From Selenomonas sp. FOBRC6 (GTDB taxonomy: Bacteria; Bacillota; Negativicutes; Selenomonadales; Selenomonadaceae), in NCBI RefSeq assembly GCF_000286455.1, contig NZ_ALKG01000127.1:1-63488 (forward strand): a DNA stretch of 63,488 nucleotides, in the 5' to 3' direction. The position numbers were made by a program, and so were the translations under genes. The notes beneath the pieces are model-generated. The model did not search any database. It was not told the DNA's origin and was given only the letters and a program-made list of their open reading frames with translations. Positions 1 to 6,616 of this stretch are shown here, piece by piece (position 1 is the first letter of the stretch; each line of letters opens with the position of its first letter).

Positions 1-1569
1 GTCGGCACTTCCGCCATAGACATCGCCGCTGCTCAGTGTGACACCTTTGTTGATCGTCACTTTGTTGTGCGATGCCTTGCCGCCCGATACAGTCGTCATA
101 CCGCCATCGACATTGCCGCTGACCGTGGCAGTGCCGTCGACTGTGACCTTGTTATACGTGCTGTCGCCGCGTTTCTCGGCTGCCGCCGTCGAGCCTGCGC
201 CCGTCGTCCAGCCGCCGTAGACGGCCGTATGCGTACCGCTCGCAACCGTGATCTCGTTGCCCGTGGTCGTGTTGCCGATGACGGAGTGGCCGCCCCATGT
301 TTCGTAGATGCTGCTCTCGGCAGTGCGTGCGCCCTTGAAGATATAGCGCGCATAGTCGATTTTTTTACCCGTTCTGTCTGTGCTCAGGATTGTCTCTGCG
401 GTATCGCCCGTAGTGCTCACAGATGATCTGCCGTCCGACACGGTAATGCCGGTCACGTTCTCGATCAGCGTGCTCGTACCGATTGTCGAGAAGCCGTTCA
501 CGGTAATATCGCTCAGGCTCTTAATGGTCGTGCCCGCAGTGTCACTCAGCGTGAGCTTGGGCGAGAGCGTCTTCGTAAAGTAGAAGTTGATCTTGTCGAA
601 ATTGCGGATATTCTGCGCCGAAGCGGATGCCTTGACGTTGAGGATGTTGCCCGAGATCGTTCCCGAACCGCCGTTGTTGAAGCCGCCGTAGATGGATTGG
701 TCAATCCGCGTGCCTGCCGCGAGGTCATGCGCACCGTCGCCGATGTTGACGATATTGTCCTTGACATCGCCATCCCCATTCCTAAAGCCGCCGTAGACGT
801 GATCACGAATCTCGCCGCCCGTGATCGTGACCGTGTTGCCCGTCACATTGCCGCTTCCGAAGGTATCGCCGCCAATCACAGATCCGTGGATTTCTCCGCC
901 CGTGATCGTGACCCTGTTGCCCGTCACATTGCCGCTTCCATTGTTATAGCCGCCATACACAGGTGCGTCGATTACTCCGCCCGCAATCGTGACCGTGTTG
1001 CCCGTCACATGGCCCATGGACGCCGCGTCCCCGATTTCGCCGCCGTGGATGAAGTCATTCACTCTGCCGCTCTCTACGACAACATGATTGTCCTCTGCAC
1101 TGCCGGATGCACCGCCGACGTAGCCGCCCACGACCCCATCCACCAGCCCTCCTGCATGGAGATAGACCCGGTTCCCCACGACATCGCCGCCGCCGTAGGT
1201 GCCGCCGCCTACGGCGCTGTTGACTGTTCCGCCGCTGCGGATATGGACAATATTGTCCTTCGCGCGCCCCGTACCACACGTGAAGCCGCCGAATATGGCG
1301 TTGGGGTTGCCGCCGCCGTGGACGCTGTAGTCATAGTTTTCCAAGGTCAGCGTGTTGCCCGATACATCGTCTCCATTTGCGGGATCGTTGATGGCACCGG
1401 CAGCACTGCCGGGGTAGCCGCCCGGATCCGTGGCATTGTTGCTCGGCGGGGTTGACGCATTGATCGTCACCTCTGCCGCATACGCATTCGTCGCCCCCGC
1501 GAGGGAGCCGCCCGTCAGTGCGATTGCGACGAGAAGCGCCAGCCGTCTTGATTTGATTTCCTGATACAT
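1..1569 (-). CDS. Autotransporter-like beta-repeat surface protein, 5' part only
   Basis: The reading frame is open from an ATG at 1569 to the window edge (523 codons), so the C-terminus is not visible. An AGGAGG lies 8 bases before the ATG. The N-terminus is a signal peptide: two arginines and a lysine after MYQEI, a hydrophobic stretch, then a likely cleavage after NAYA. Beyond it the protein is a series of short glycine-rich units of the form GNVTGNTVTITGGEI...VYGG, repeated irregularly about every 30-40 residues, which suggests a beta-helical passenger. Negativicutes have an outer membrane, so an autotransporter or S-layer-anchored adhesin fits, but the translocator domain lies outside the window. 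Length, anchor and ligand are unknown. Confidence 0.75.
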   Translation of the reverse strand, partial: MYQEIKSRRLALLVAIALTGGSLAGATNAYAAEVTINASTPPSNNATDPGGYPGSAAGAINDPANGDDVSGNTLTLENYDYSVHGGGNPNAIFGGFTCGTGRAKDNIVHIRSGGTVNSAVGGGTYGGGDVVGNRVYLHAGGLVDGVVGGYVGGASGSAEDNHVVVESGRVNDFIHGGEIGDAASMGHVTGNTVTIAGGVIDAPVYGGYNNGSGNVTGNRVTITGGEIHGSVIGGDTFGSGNVTGNTVTITGGEIRDHVYGGFRNGDGDVKDNIVNIGDGAHDLAAGTRIDQSIYGGFNNGGSGTISGNILNVKASASAQNIRNFDKINFYFTKTLSPKLTLSDTAGTTIKSLSDITVNGFSTIGTSTLIENVTGITVSDGRSSVSTTGDTAETILSTDRTGKKIDYARYIFKGARTAESSIYETWGGHSVIGNTTTGNEITVASGTHTAVYGGWTTGAGSTAAAEKRGDSTYNKVTVDGTATVSGNVDGGMTTVSGGKASHNKVTINKGVTLSSGDVYGGSAD

Positions 1570-1640
1570 ATCATTTGCCTCCTGCGCGTGATTCCTATAC
1601 ATCCTATCAATATTTTCTCACATCTGAGAAAAATATCAAC

Positions 1641-1680
1641 AAAGTATGTCATAAACGACGAAAGTATGTCATGAACGCGA
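1641..1680 (-). promoter_or_regulatory. Two 20-bp tandem direct repeats upstream of the surface protein
   Basis: AAAGTATGTCAT followed by similar bases occurs twice in a row (1641-1660 and 1661-1680), a spacing of about two helical turns. A palindrome (ATATTTTCTCA...TGAGAAAAATAT, 1609-1636) lies between the repeats and the start codon. The layout suggests tandem binding sites for a regulator of the surface-protein gene. No regulator is identified and the promoter hexamers are unclear. Confidence 0.4.
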
Positions 1681-1691
1681 AAGCAGTCAAA

Positions 1692-1742
1692 TGTAGTGAC
1701 CCCAAAAAGTTAGACTTATAGGATCTAACTTTTGGGGGGGCA
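1692..1742. mobile_element. Fused-end remnant of an insertion sequence (IS3-like ends)
   Basis: TGTAGTGACCCCAAAAAGTT at one side and CTAACTTTTGGGGGGGCA at the other are inverted copies separated by only a few bases. The first arm resembles the termini of IS3-family elements as I remember them. With no transposase between the arms, this looks like an internally deleted element, though it could also serve as a hairpin terminator. Confidence 0.35.
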
Positions 1743-1817
1743 GATCATTGCACGCTCTTTTGTATTGCAATTTGTGAAATTTGTGTCTGCGGATCAGCTG
1801 GCTGTGATTATCCACTA

Positions 1818-1832
1818 TTTATCAGTGATTCC
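1818..1832. repeat. Solo right end of the TTAA-type miniature element
   Basis: TTTATCAGTGATTCC matches the right terminus of the miniature elements at 34817-34978 and 25888-26046. No matching left end is present nearby, so this is a relic or a recombined end. Confidence 0.4.
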
Positions 1833-1881
1833 ATAAATATGTTTGCATAAAAAGAGGAGGGGCAGGAGCACGGCATATTAG

Positions 1882-1906
1882 CTTCCCCCGTCCGAGACGG
1901 GGGAGG
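1882..1906. repeat. C-rich/G-rich hairpin of dispersed family A (partial)
   Basis: CTTCCCCCGT and ACGGGGGAGG form a strong hairpin like those at 6389, 21447 and 42036. The upstream half of the family A element is missing here. Confidence 0.5.
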
Positions 1907-1954
1907 CTTGGGAGAACGGCGTGACGATGGGGGCGCCATGAGCGTTTGGGGAAA

Positions 1955-1994
1955 CAAAAACTGCGCTGCGAAAGCAATCGCCTTCACAGCGCAG
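1955..1994 (-). terminator. Terminator of nrdD
   Basis: On the minus strand CTGCGCTGTGAAGGC pairs with GCTTTCGCAGCGCAG and is followed by TTTTTG, 16 bases after the nrdD stop. It is a typical intrinsic terminator and closes the gene without a downstream nrdG. Confidence 0.85.
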
Positions 1995-2009
1995 CATTTT
2001 ATTTTCTAC

Positions 2010-4274
2010 TCAGTCCTTCATGCGCGGCACGGTCATAGTGCCGAAGGAGCTTTCCTTGCGGTGGCAGTGCGGGCACTCGTTCTCGATGAGTCCCGTGTAG
2101 CCGCAGACGGGGTCGCGGTCGACGGGGTGGTTGATGGAGAAGTAGCCCATGTCCGCATCGTGCATGGCCCGGACGACCTTCTCGAACGCCTTGACGTTCT
2201 TCGAGGGATCCCCGTCCATCTCGATGTAGGCGATGTGCCCCGCGTTCTCAAGCGCGTGGTACGGTGCCTCGATGCAGATCTTGTCGTATGCGCTGATGTC
2301 GTAGTAGACGGGGACGTGACTGGAGTTCGTCATGTAGGAGCGGTCGGTGACGCCGGGGATGATGCCGTACGCCTTCTTGTTTGCACGCTGGAACTGTCCC
2401 GCCGTGCTCTCCGCCGGCGTGCCGAACGTTGACCAGTTGCGGTGCTCCGCCTCGGTGTACGCATCGGTACGCTCCCTCATGTGTCCGACGATCTTGAGGC
2501 CGAGCTCCTGCGCCGCCGCGCTCTCGCCGTGGTGCTTGCCCGTGAGGGCGACAAGGCACTCGGCAAGCCCGCAGAATCCGATGGAGTACGAGGCGTGCTT
2601 GAGAAGATCCTTGATGGAGTCGACGGGGTTCGCCTTCTCGCTGTCCATCCACACGCCCTGCCCCATGAGGAACGGATAGTTGTAGACGTGCTTCTCCTCG
2701 ATGATCTTCAGGCGGTCAAGCAGGTAGTCGTGGCAGAGGTCGATGTAGTGATCGTAGAGCTCCCAGAATTTATCGAGGTCGCCCTTCGCCTCGAGCGCGA
2801 GCTTCGGCAAATTGATCGTCGTAAAGGAGAAGTTGCCGCGGCTGCCCGACTGCTCGGGGCCGTTGACGTTGCTCATGACGCGTGTACGGCAGCCCATTGT
2901 TGCGACGCAGCTGTTGTAGTCCCCCGGCTTGTAGTACTGGAGGTTGTACGGTGCGTCGAGGTTGACGTAATTCGGGAACAGACGGCGTGCGCTGACGCGG
3001 CAGGACTCGATAAAGAGGTCGTAGTTCGGATCCTCGGGGTTGTAGTTGACCCCCGCCTTGAGCTGGAAGACGGAGATCGGGAAGATCGCTGTCTCACCGT
3101 TGCCAAGCCCCTGCCAAATCGCGGAAAGGACTTCGCGGATGACGAGGCGCCCCTCGGGCGAGGTGTCCATGCCGTAGTTGATGGAGCTGAACGGCACCTG
3201 TGCGCCCGCGCGCGAGTGGAGCGTGTTGAAATTGTGGATGAGCGCCTCCATCGCCTGATGGGTCTCCTCCTCGACGCTCTCGCACGCGAGCTGATAGACC
3301 GTGCGCGCGTCCGCTTCGAGTTCCTGTGCCACAGGCGTCTCGAACGCCGCGCTGTAGACGACGTTCAGCGCGCGCAGGAGCTCGGCACGCGCCTTTTCCG
3401 CGCGCTCATCATCCTGCTTCTCTGCGTAGACGCAGACGGCAAAGTCGAGCTCTGCACGCAGTGCCTTCTTAAATGCGTCGTGCGTGAAATGTCCGCGCCC
3501 AAGGCGGTAGAGGAGTGCCTTCCACGCTTCCTCGACGATCGCCTTGCGGAAGGACTTCTTCACGCCGTCCGCCATTGCGTAGTCAAACGCATTGATGCTC
3601 TGCCCGCCGAACATATCGTTCTGGTTCGACTGGATCGCAATGCACGCGAGGCTCGCATAGGCACGGATGGAGTTCGGCTCGCGCAGGAAGCCGTGCCCCG
3701 TGGAGAAGCCGCCGCGGAAGAGCTTCAGCAGGTCGATCTGGCAACAGTTGAACGTGATGAGCGAGAAGTCCTTGTCGTGGATGTGGATGAAGTTCTCGCG
3801 GTCAGCGGTCGCATAGCGCTCGTCGAGGACGTAGTTGTCGACGAAGTGCTTCGCGCCCTCCGCGCCAAGCTTCAGCATGATGCCCATGGACGCGTCCGTG
3901 TTGATGTTCGCGTTGTCGCGCTTCAGATCCGAGTCGACGGAGTCCGCGAAGAAGATGTCGCGGTAGCTCGCCATGAGGTGCTTCTGCGCGAGGCGGCGCT
4001 GCGCGTGGCGCTGGCGATACGTGATGTAGCGGCGTGCGATGTCGTAATGGCCGTGCGCGAGCAGCTGCTTCTCAACGAGATCCTGAATCTCCTCGACGCT
4101 GATCTCCGTGCGTGCACCGAACGCCTCCTCAACGCCCGTCGTCACCGCGTCGATCTCAAGTGCCGTCATCGGATGGACGTACTCCTTGCTCGCCGCCGCG
4201 ATTGCATTGCGGATCTTCGCACGATCATAGGGCACGGCATGCCCCGCGCGCTTCGTCACCGTTGTCACTGTCAT
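2010..4274 (-). CDS. nrdD: Anaerobic (class III) ribonucleoside-triphosphate reductase NrdD, apparently without its radical-glycine tail
   Basis: The 754-residue protein makes deoxyribonucleotides without oxygen. An ATP-cone domain occupies roughly residues 5-95. The catalytic barrel is recognisable by NCCQID, QSNQNDMFGGQS, GCRTRV and GFCGLAECL. The C-terminus has the metal-binding stretch CGYTG...CPHCH but then ends in TVPRMKD. Family members continue with a glycyl-radical loop containing a GY pair (RRITGYL-like), and none is visible here in any frame. The start at 4274 is chosen because AAGGAG lies 8 bases upstream. An NrdR-type operator sits just upstream, and the activase gene nrdG is not adjacent. 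Confidence 0.9.
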   Translation of the reverse strand: MTVTTVTKRAGHAVPYDRAKIRNAIAAASKEYVHPMTALEIDAVTTGVEEAFGARTEISVEEIQDLVEKQLLAHGHYDIARRYITYRQRHAQRRLAQKHLMASYRDIFFADSVDSDLKRDNANINTDASMGIMLKLGAEGAKHFVDNYVLDERYATADRENFIHIHDKDFSLITFNCCQIDLLKLFRGGFSTGHGFLREPNSIRAYASLACIAIQSNQNDMFGGQSINAFDYAMADGVKKSFRKAIVEEAWKALLYRLGRGHFTHDAFKKALRAELDFAVCVYAEKQDDERAEKARAELLRALNVVYSAAFETPVAQELEADARTVYQLACESVEEETHQAMEALIHNFNTLHSRAGAQVPFSSINYGMDTSPEGRLVIREVLSAIWQGLGNGETAIFPISVFQLKAGVNYNPEDPNYDLFIESCRVSARRLFPNYVNLDAPYNLQYYKPGDYNSCVATMGCRTRVMSNVNGPEQSGSRGNFSFTTINLPKLALEAKGDLDKFWELYDHYIDLCHDYLLDRLKIIEEKHVYNYPFLMGQGVWMDSEKANPVDSIKDLLKHASYSIGFCGLAECLVALTGKHHGESAAAQELGLKIVGHMRERTDAYTEAEHRNWSTFGTPAESTAGQFQRANKKAYGIIPGVTDRSYMTNSSHVPVYYDISAYDKICIEAPYHALENAGHIAYIEMDGDPSKNVKAFEKVVRAMHDADMGYFSINHPVDRDPVCGYTGLIENECPHCHRKESSFGTMTVPRMKD

Positions 4275-4294
4275 GTTTTGAACTCCTTTGTAAA

Positions 4295-4310
4295 ACACTA
4301 TATCTTGTGT
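4295..4310 (-). promoter_or_regulatory. NrdR box upstream of nrdD
   Basis: ACACTATATCTTGTGT fits the NrdR operator consensus (ACACwAwATmTwGTGT) at every position and lies about 20 bases before the nrdD start. NrdR represses ribonucleotide reductase genes in many bacteria and usually binds paired boxes. A second, weaker AT-rich box around 4330 is possible but not clear. Confidence 0.7.
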
Positions 4311-4860
4311 TTATTGTATCGTTGTAGCAGAACATATTGTATCAGAGGACGAGGGAATTGGCAAGAAAATTTTGCGAGGGGTGCTCCCTTATTTCCCGAT
4401 CCGCAAACTATACAAATAATTCTGAACTATATTATATTATAGGAAGAAATTTCCTCTGCAAAAAGAAAGGAGCTGTCCCCATGCGTCCAATTCTCTCCAT
4501 CGGACTCATCGCCCTCCTGCTCTCCACGGCGGGCTGCGCGAATCCCGTCACCAAGGTGATCGATAAGCTGACGGATGATGAGCCCGCCACTTCGCAGCAA
4601 ACGACAGAGAGCGCCCCTGCACCCGTTGCCTCACCGGCAGGAAATACATCTGCGCCAACCACTGCAGCCGCACCCGCCAAGGCAGTTGCCGAGAAAACGC
4701 GCACTGTACCTGCTGTGCATACGGAGGATACGGCGACAGAAGAGTCCGCGCGCCCTGCGGCAGCTTCCTCGGGGAAGAGCATCCTCATCAAAAAGAGTGA
4801 GTTCTGTCTCTATCTGCTCGAGGACGGCAATATCGTTCAGTCGAAGAGTAAGGGCATACA

Positions 4861-4900
4861 AAAAGCCGCATCCCATTGCGAAATGATGGGAAGCGGCTTT
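4861..4900. terminator. Strong hairpin between the lipoprotein remnant and the toxin gene
   Basis: AAAGCCGC/TCCCA pairs with TGGGA/GCGGCTTT across a short loop. A-rich and T-rich flanks allow it to act as a terminator in both directions. It isolates the downstream small-peptide gene from read-through. Confidence 0.7.
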
Positions 4901-4916
4901 CGTTTAGAAAATTTGT

Positions 4917-4945
4917 TTGTGTTTCTGCACATCACAGGGTATAAT
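4917..4945 (+). promoter_or_regulatory. Promoter of small toxin-like gene, copy 1
   Basis: TTGTGT, a 17-base spacer and TATAAT. The same hexamers and spacing occur in front of the second copy (55285-55313), although the spacer bases differ, which supports real promoters. Confidence 0.75.
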
Positions 4946-5015
4946 GCAGATGAAACGTCCTTGGGCGGGAGCAATCTCGCGGCGGTATCTTTCCCCCGAA
5001 AGGGGGTGAGCGGAT

Positions 5016-5087
5016 ATGTCTGAGATCGGAGCGATTCTTTTTTTGATCGTTGCCACAGGCTACATTCTCGCGATAACCAAAAAGTAA
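5016..5087 (+). CDS. Small hydrophobic peptide, type I toxin-like (holin-like toxin type), copy 1
   Basis: The ATG at 5016 opens a 23-residue peptide starting MSEIGAILFLIVATGY and ending in TKK: one membrane-spanning segment with a lysine tail. Size and layout resemble the TxpA/BsrG and holin-like toxin group of Firmicutes. The ribosome site AAAGGGGGTGAG sits in a tight CCCCC-GAAA-GGGGG hairpin that should limit translation. A paralogous peptide at 55143-55214 shares the VATGY core and lysine end. Opposite the 3' end an antisense RNA promoter is present. The family name is inferred; toxicity is untested. Confidence 0.7.
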   Translation: MSEIGAILFLIVATGYILAITKK

Positions 5088-5168
5088 CCGCCCATTCTAC
5101 CAAATGAGCGGTTATAGATAATAACTTGCGACTTCGGAAAGATGCCGTCATAGGACGTTTCTTTCTGT
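5078..5168 (-). ncRNA. Candidate antisense RNA (antitoxin) to toxin copy 1
   Basis: On the minus strand TTGTCA (5198-5203), 17 bases and TATAAT (5175-5180) form a near-consensus promoter. A transcript starting near 5168 would run about 90 bases to a hairpin (AACCGC...GCGGTT) ending in ACTTTTTGG at about 5078. It overlaps the 3' end of the toxin message, including its stop codon. Copy 2 has the same promoter hexamers, spacing and terminator. The ends are inferred from these signals only. Confidence 0.65.
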
Positions 5169-5175
5169 TTTTATT
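5138..5175 (+). terminator. Likely terminator of toxin mRNA, copy 1
   Basis: GAAAGA and TCTTTC enclose an inner CGTC-ATAG-GACG stem and are followed by TGTTTTTATT. It lies inside the antisense transcription unit, so the two RNAs would overlap over roughly the last 90 bases of the sense message. Confidence 0.5.
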
Positions 5176-5208
5176 ATAGCAATTCACGCAAAGTTTGACA
5201 AGTCATCA

Positions 5209-6306
5209 TCAAGATTTTTCGCGTACAAACGCCATTGCCAGCTCTGCGTTGCGTGCGGCGAGGGTGCGCATCTGCGCGAGGAGGTCGGCGTTCGCCGCCG
5301 TGAATTCGTGACGCGCCGCCCATTTACGGCGGACTTCCTTGAGGACACTTGCGGTCGTGATGTCCTGCAGGTCGTTGACGGGCTTCTCGCCGATGGAGCG
5401 GAGGAAACGGTCGACCTTCGGGTCGTACGAGATGCCGATCATGGGCACGCCCATGACACCCGCAAAGATGAGTGCGTGCAGGCGCACACCGATCATCAGA
5501 TCCATGTTCGCGACGAGGGAGAGGAGCTCGCTCGTGCTGTACTCATCCGCGAGAACGGTGCACTCCTCTTTCGTCCATGCGGCGACGGTCTTTGCCGTAC
5601 GCACATCCTCGGGGTACTGCATGGGGAGGAAGACGACGCGCGCGTCCAGCTCGCGCACAATGGCGTCGCTGATCTCGGCGAGGATTTCCTTGTAGTGCTG
5701 CCAGCCCTGCCAGTCACGCACGGAGATGCCGACGACGGGCTTTGCCCCATCTGCGCCGCAGCGGCTGAGGATGGCACGTCCCGCCTCACGGCCGACGGGA
5801 TGGATGCCGAGCACGGGATCTGCCGTGCACTCCATCGGGGGGCGCGTGATGCCGAGGCGGCGCAGTTCCGCCATCGAGCCCTCGTCACGCACGGTGATGA
5901 GGGAGACACGGTTGCCGAGCCAGCGCATGCAGTGGCAGGCAAAACGCCCCGTGACAGGGCCAATGCCCTGAGCATACAGCATGACCTTTTTCCCGAGGAA
6001 GAGGGCAAGCAGGATGATGCCCATGTAGTAGTAGAGGCTGCGGCGGCTTGTAACGTTCTGCAGGAGGCTGCCGCCACCGCTGATGAGGAGGTCGGCGCGG
6101 CGCAGTGCACCGAGGATGCCGCCCATGTCAAAGGAGCCGACAGCGTGCACGCCGTGCCGGCGCTCGGTGTCAGCAGGGTCGGCGGTGATGACGGTGATAT
6201 GAAGTTCCGGGTCCAAATCCGCGAGTACCTCGAGCATCGCCGCGAGCATGGCTTCATCGCCCGCGTTCTTTGCGCCGTAGTACCCCGATACAACGATCCG
6301 CTTCAT
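5209..6306 (-). CDS. csaB: Polysaccharide pyruvyl transferase CsaB
   Basis: 365 residues. CsaB adds ketal pyruvate to a secondary cell wall polysaccharide, which then anchors SLH-domain surface proteins. The N-terminus SGYYGAKNAGDEAML is the hallmark of the family, followed by LISGGGSLLQN and the GIGPV segment; the second half carries GVRLHALIFA. A membrane-protein gene of the DUF5693 family precedes it in the same direction, after a 310-base repeat-filled gap. In Negativicutes the partner would be the polyamine-modified peptidoglycan or polysaccharide that binds SLH proteins; that partner is inferred, not seen here. Confidence 0.9.
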   Translation of the reverse strand: MKRIVVSGYYGAKNAGDEAMLAAMLEVLADLDPELHITVITADPADTERRHGVHAVGSFDMGGILGALRRADLLISGGGSLLQNVTSRRSLYYYMGIILLALFLGKKVMLYAQGIGPVTGRFACHCMRWLGNRVSLITVRDEGSMAELRRLGITRPPMECTADPVLGIHPVGREAGRAILSRCGADGAKPVVGISVRDWQGWQHYKEILAEISDAIVRELDARVVFLPMQYPEDVRTAKTVAAWTKEECTVLADEYSTSELLSLVANMDLMIGVRLHALIFAGVMGVPMIGISYDPKVDRFLRSIGEKPVNDLQDITTASVLKEVRRKWAARHEFTAANADLLAQMRTLAARNAELAMAFVREKS

Positions 6307-6361
6307 CGGGTAGAATGCCCTCCGTTTCCCATTCCTATGACGATTTTCCTGCGCCGCTCAT

Positions 6362-6412
6362 GGCGCCCCTTCCACCGCAAGCGGTCCCCCTCCCCCGTTG
6401 CGACGGGGGAGG
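6362..6412. repeat. Dispersed family A element (two hairpins), copy 2
   Basis: GGCGCCCCTTCC, then the small hairpin ACCGCAAGCGGT, then the strong hairpin CCTCCCCCGT-TGCG-ACGGGGGAGG and CTTTT. It can act as a terminator in this orientation. Other copies are at 1882, 21422 and 42006. Confidence 0.6.
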
Positions 6413-6458
6413 CTTTTCGTTTACGGTATTTGCCGTGCAGTGTGAGGCGATACCCTGA

Positions 6459-6596
6459 GCGAACCCTAGTGGAGCAAGCGGAGCAGAGTGTGCGACCCGC
6501 CCCCGACGGATTTCTACCGTTCAAGCGAAGCGCGTTTGAAATCCGTCGGTATTTAGGCGGACGAGCACACGACCGCTTGCGCAACTAAGCGTTCGC
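6459..6596. repeat. Dispersed family B element, copy 1 (138 bp, imperfect terminal inverted repeats)
   Basis: The ends GCGAACCCTAGTGGAGCAAG and (read inward from the other end) GCGAACGCTTAGTTGCGCAA are related inverted repeats. The centre is a long hairpin, GACGGATTTC...GAAATCCGTC. No open frame is carried. Further copies lie at 14691, 21508, 34718, 41033 and the window edge (63463). All are between genes, so this is probably a non-autonomous miniature element or a large REP-like structure. Confidence 0.7.
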
Positions 6597-6616
6597 GAAG
6601 GGTACGCATCCACAAA

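Larger units (their letters stand above)
4481..5023 (+). pseudogene. Truncated lipoprotein with the start of a YkuD (L,D-transpeptidase) domain
   Basis: A good ribosome site (AAAGGAG) precedes an ATG at 4481. The product starts with a lipoprotein signal (lipobox STAGC, cysteine at residue 21), then an Ala/Thr/Pro-rich linker. Near residue 105 comes SILIKKSEFCLYLLEDGN, which resembles the first strands of YkuD L,D-transpeptidases. After about position 4845 the similarity stops: the frame runs through a strong hairpin (4861-4900) and into the leader of the small toxin gene, stopping at 5023. The catalytic HxxN...SxGC[IV]R region is absent. I read this as a gene cut by insertion or deletion at the toxin locus. 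The domain call rests on a short segment. Confidence 0.6.

Noticed and set aside
2010-2060. A simple frameshift as cause of the short NrdD tail
   Set aside because: Translating the other two frames past the metal site gives no GY radical motif before stops, so a single indel does not restore it.
2442-4442. A 666-codon plus-strand frame opposite nrdD
   Set aside because: Same shadow effect; nrdD motifs and its ribosome site are unambiguous on the minus strand.
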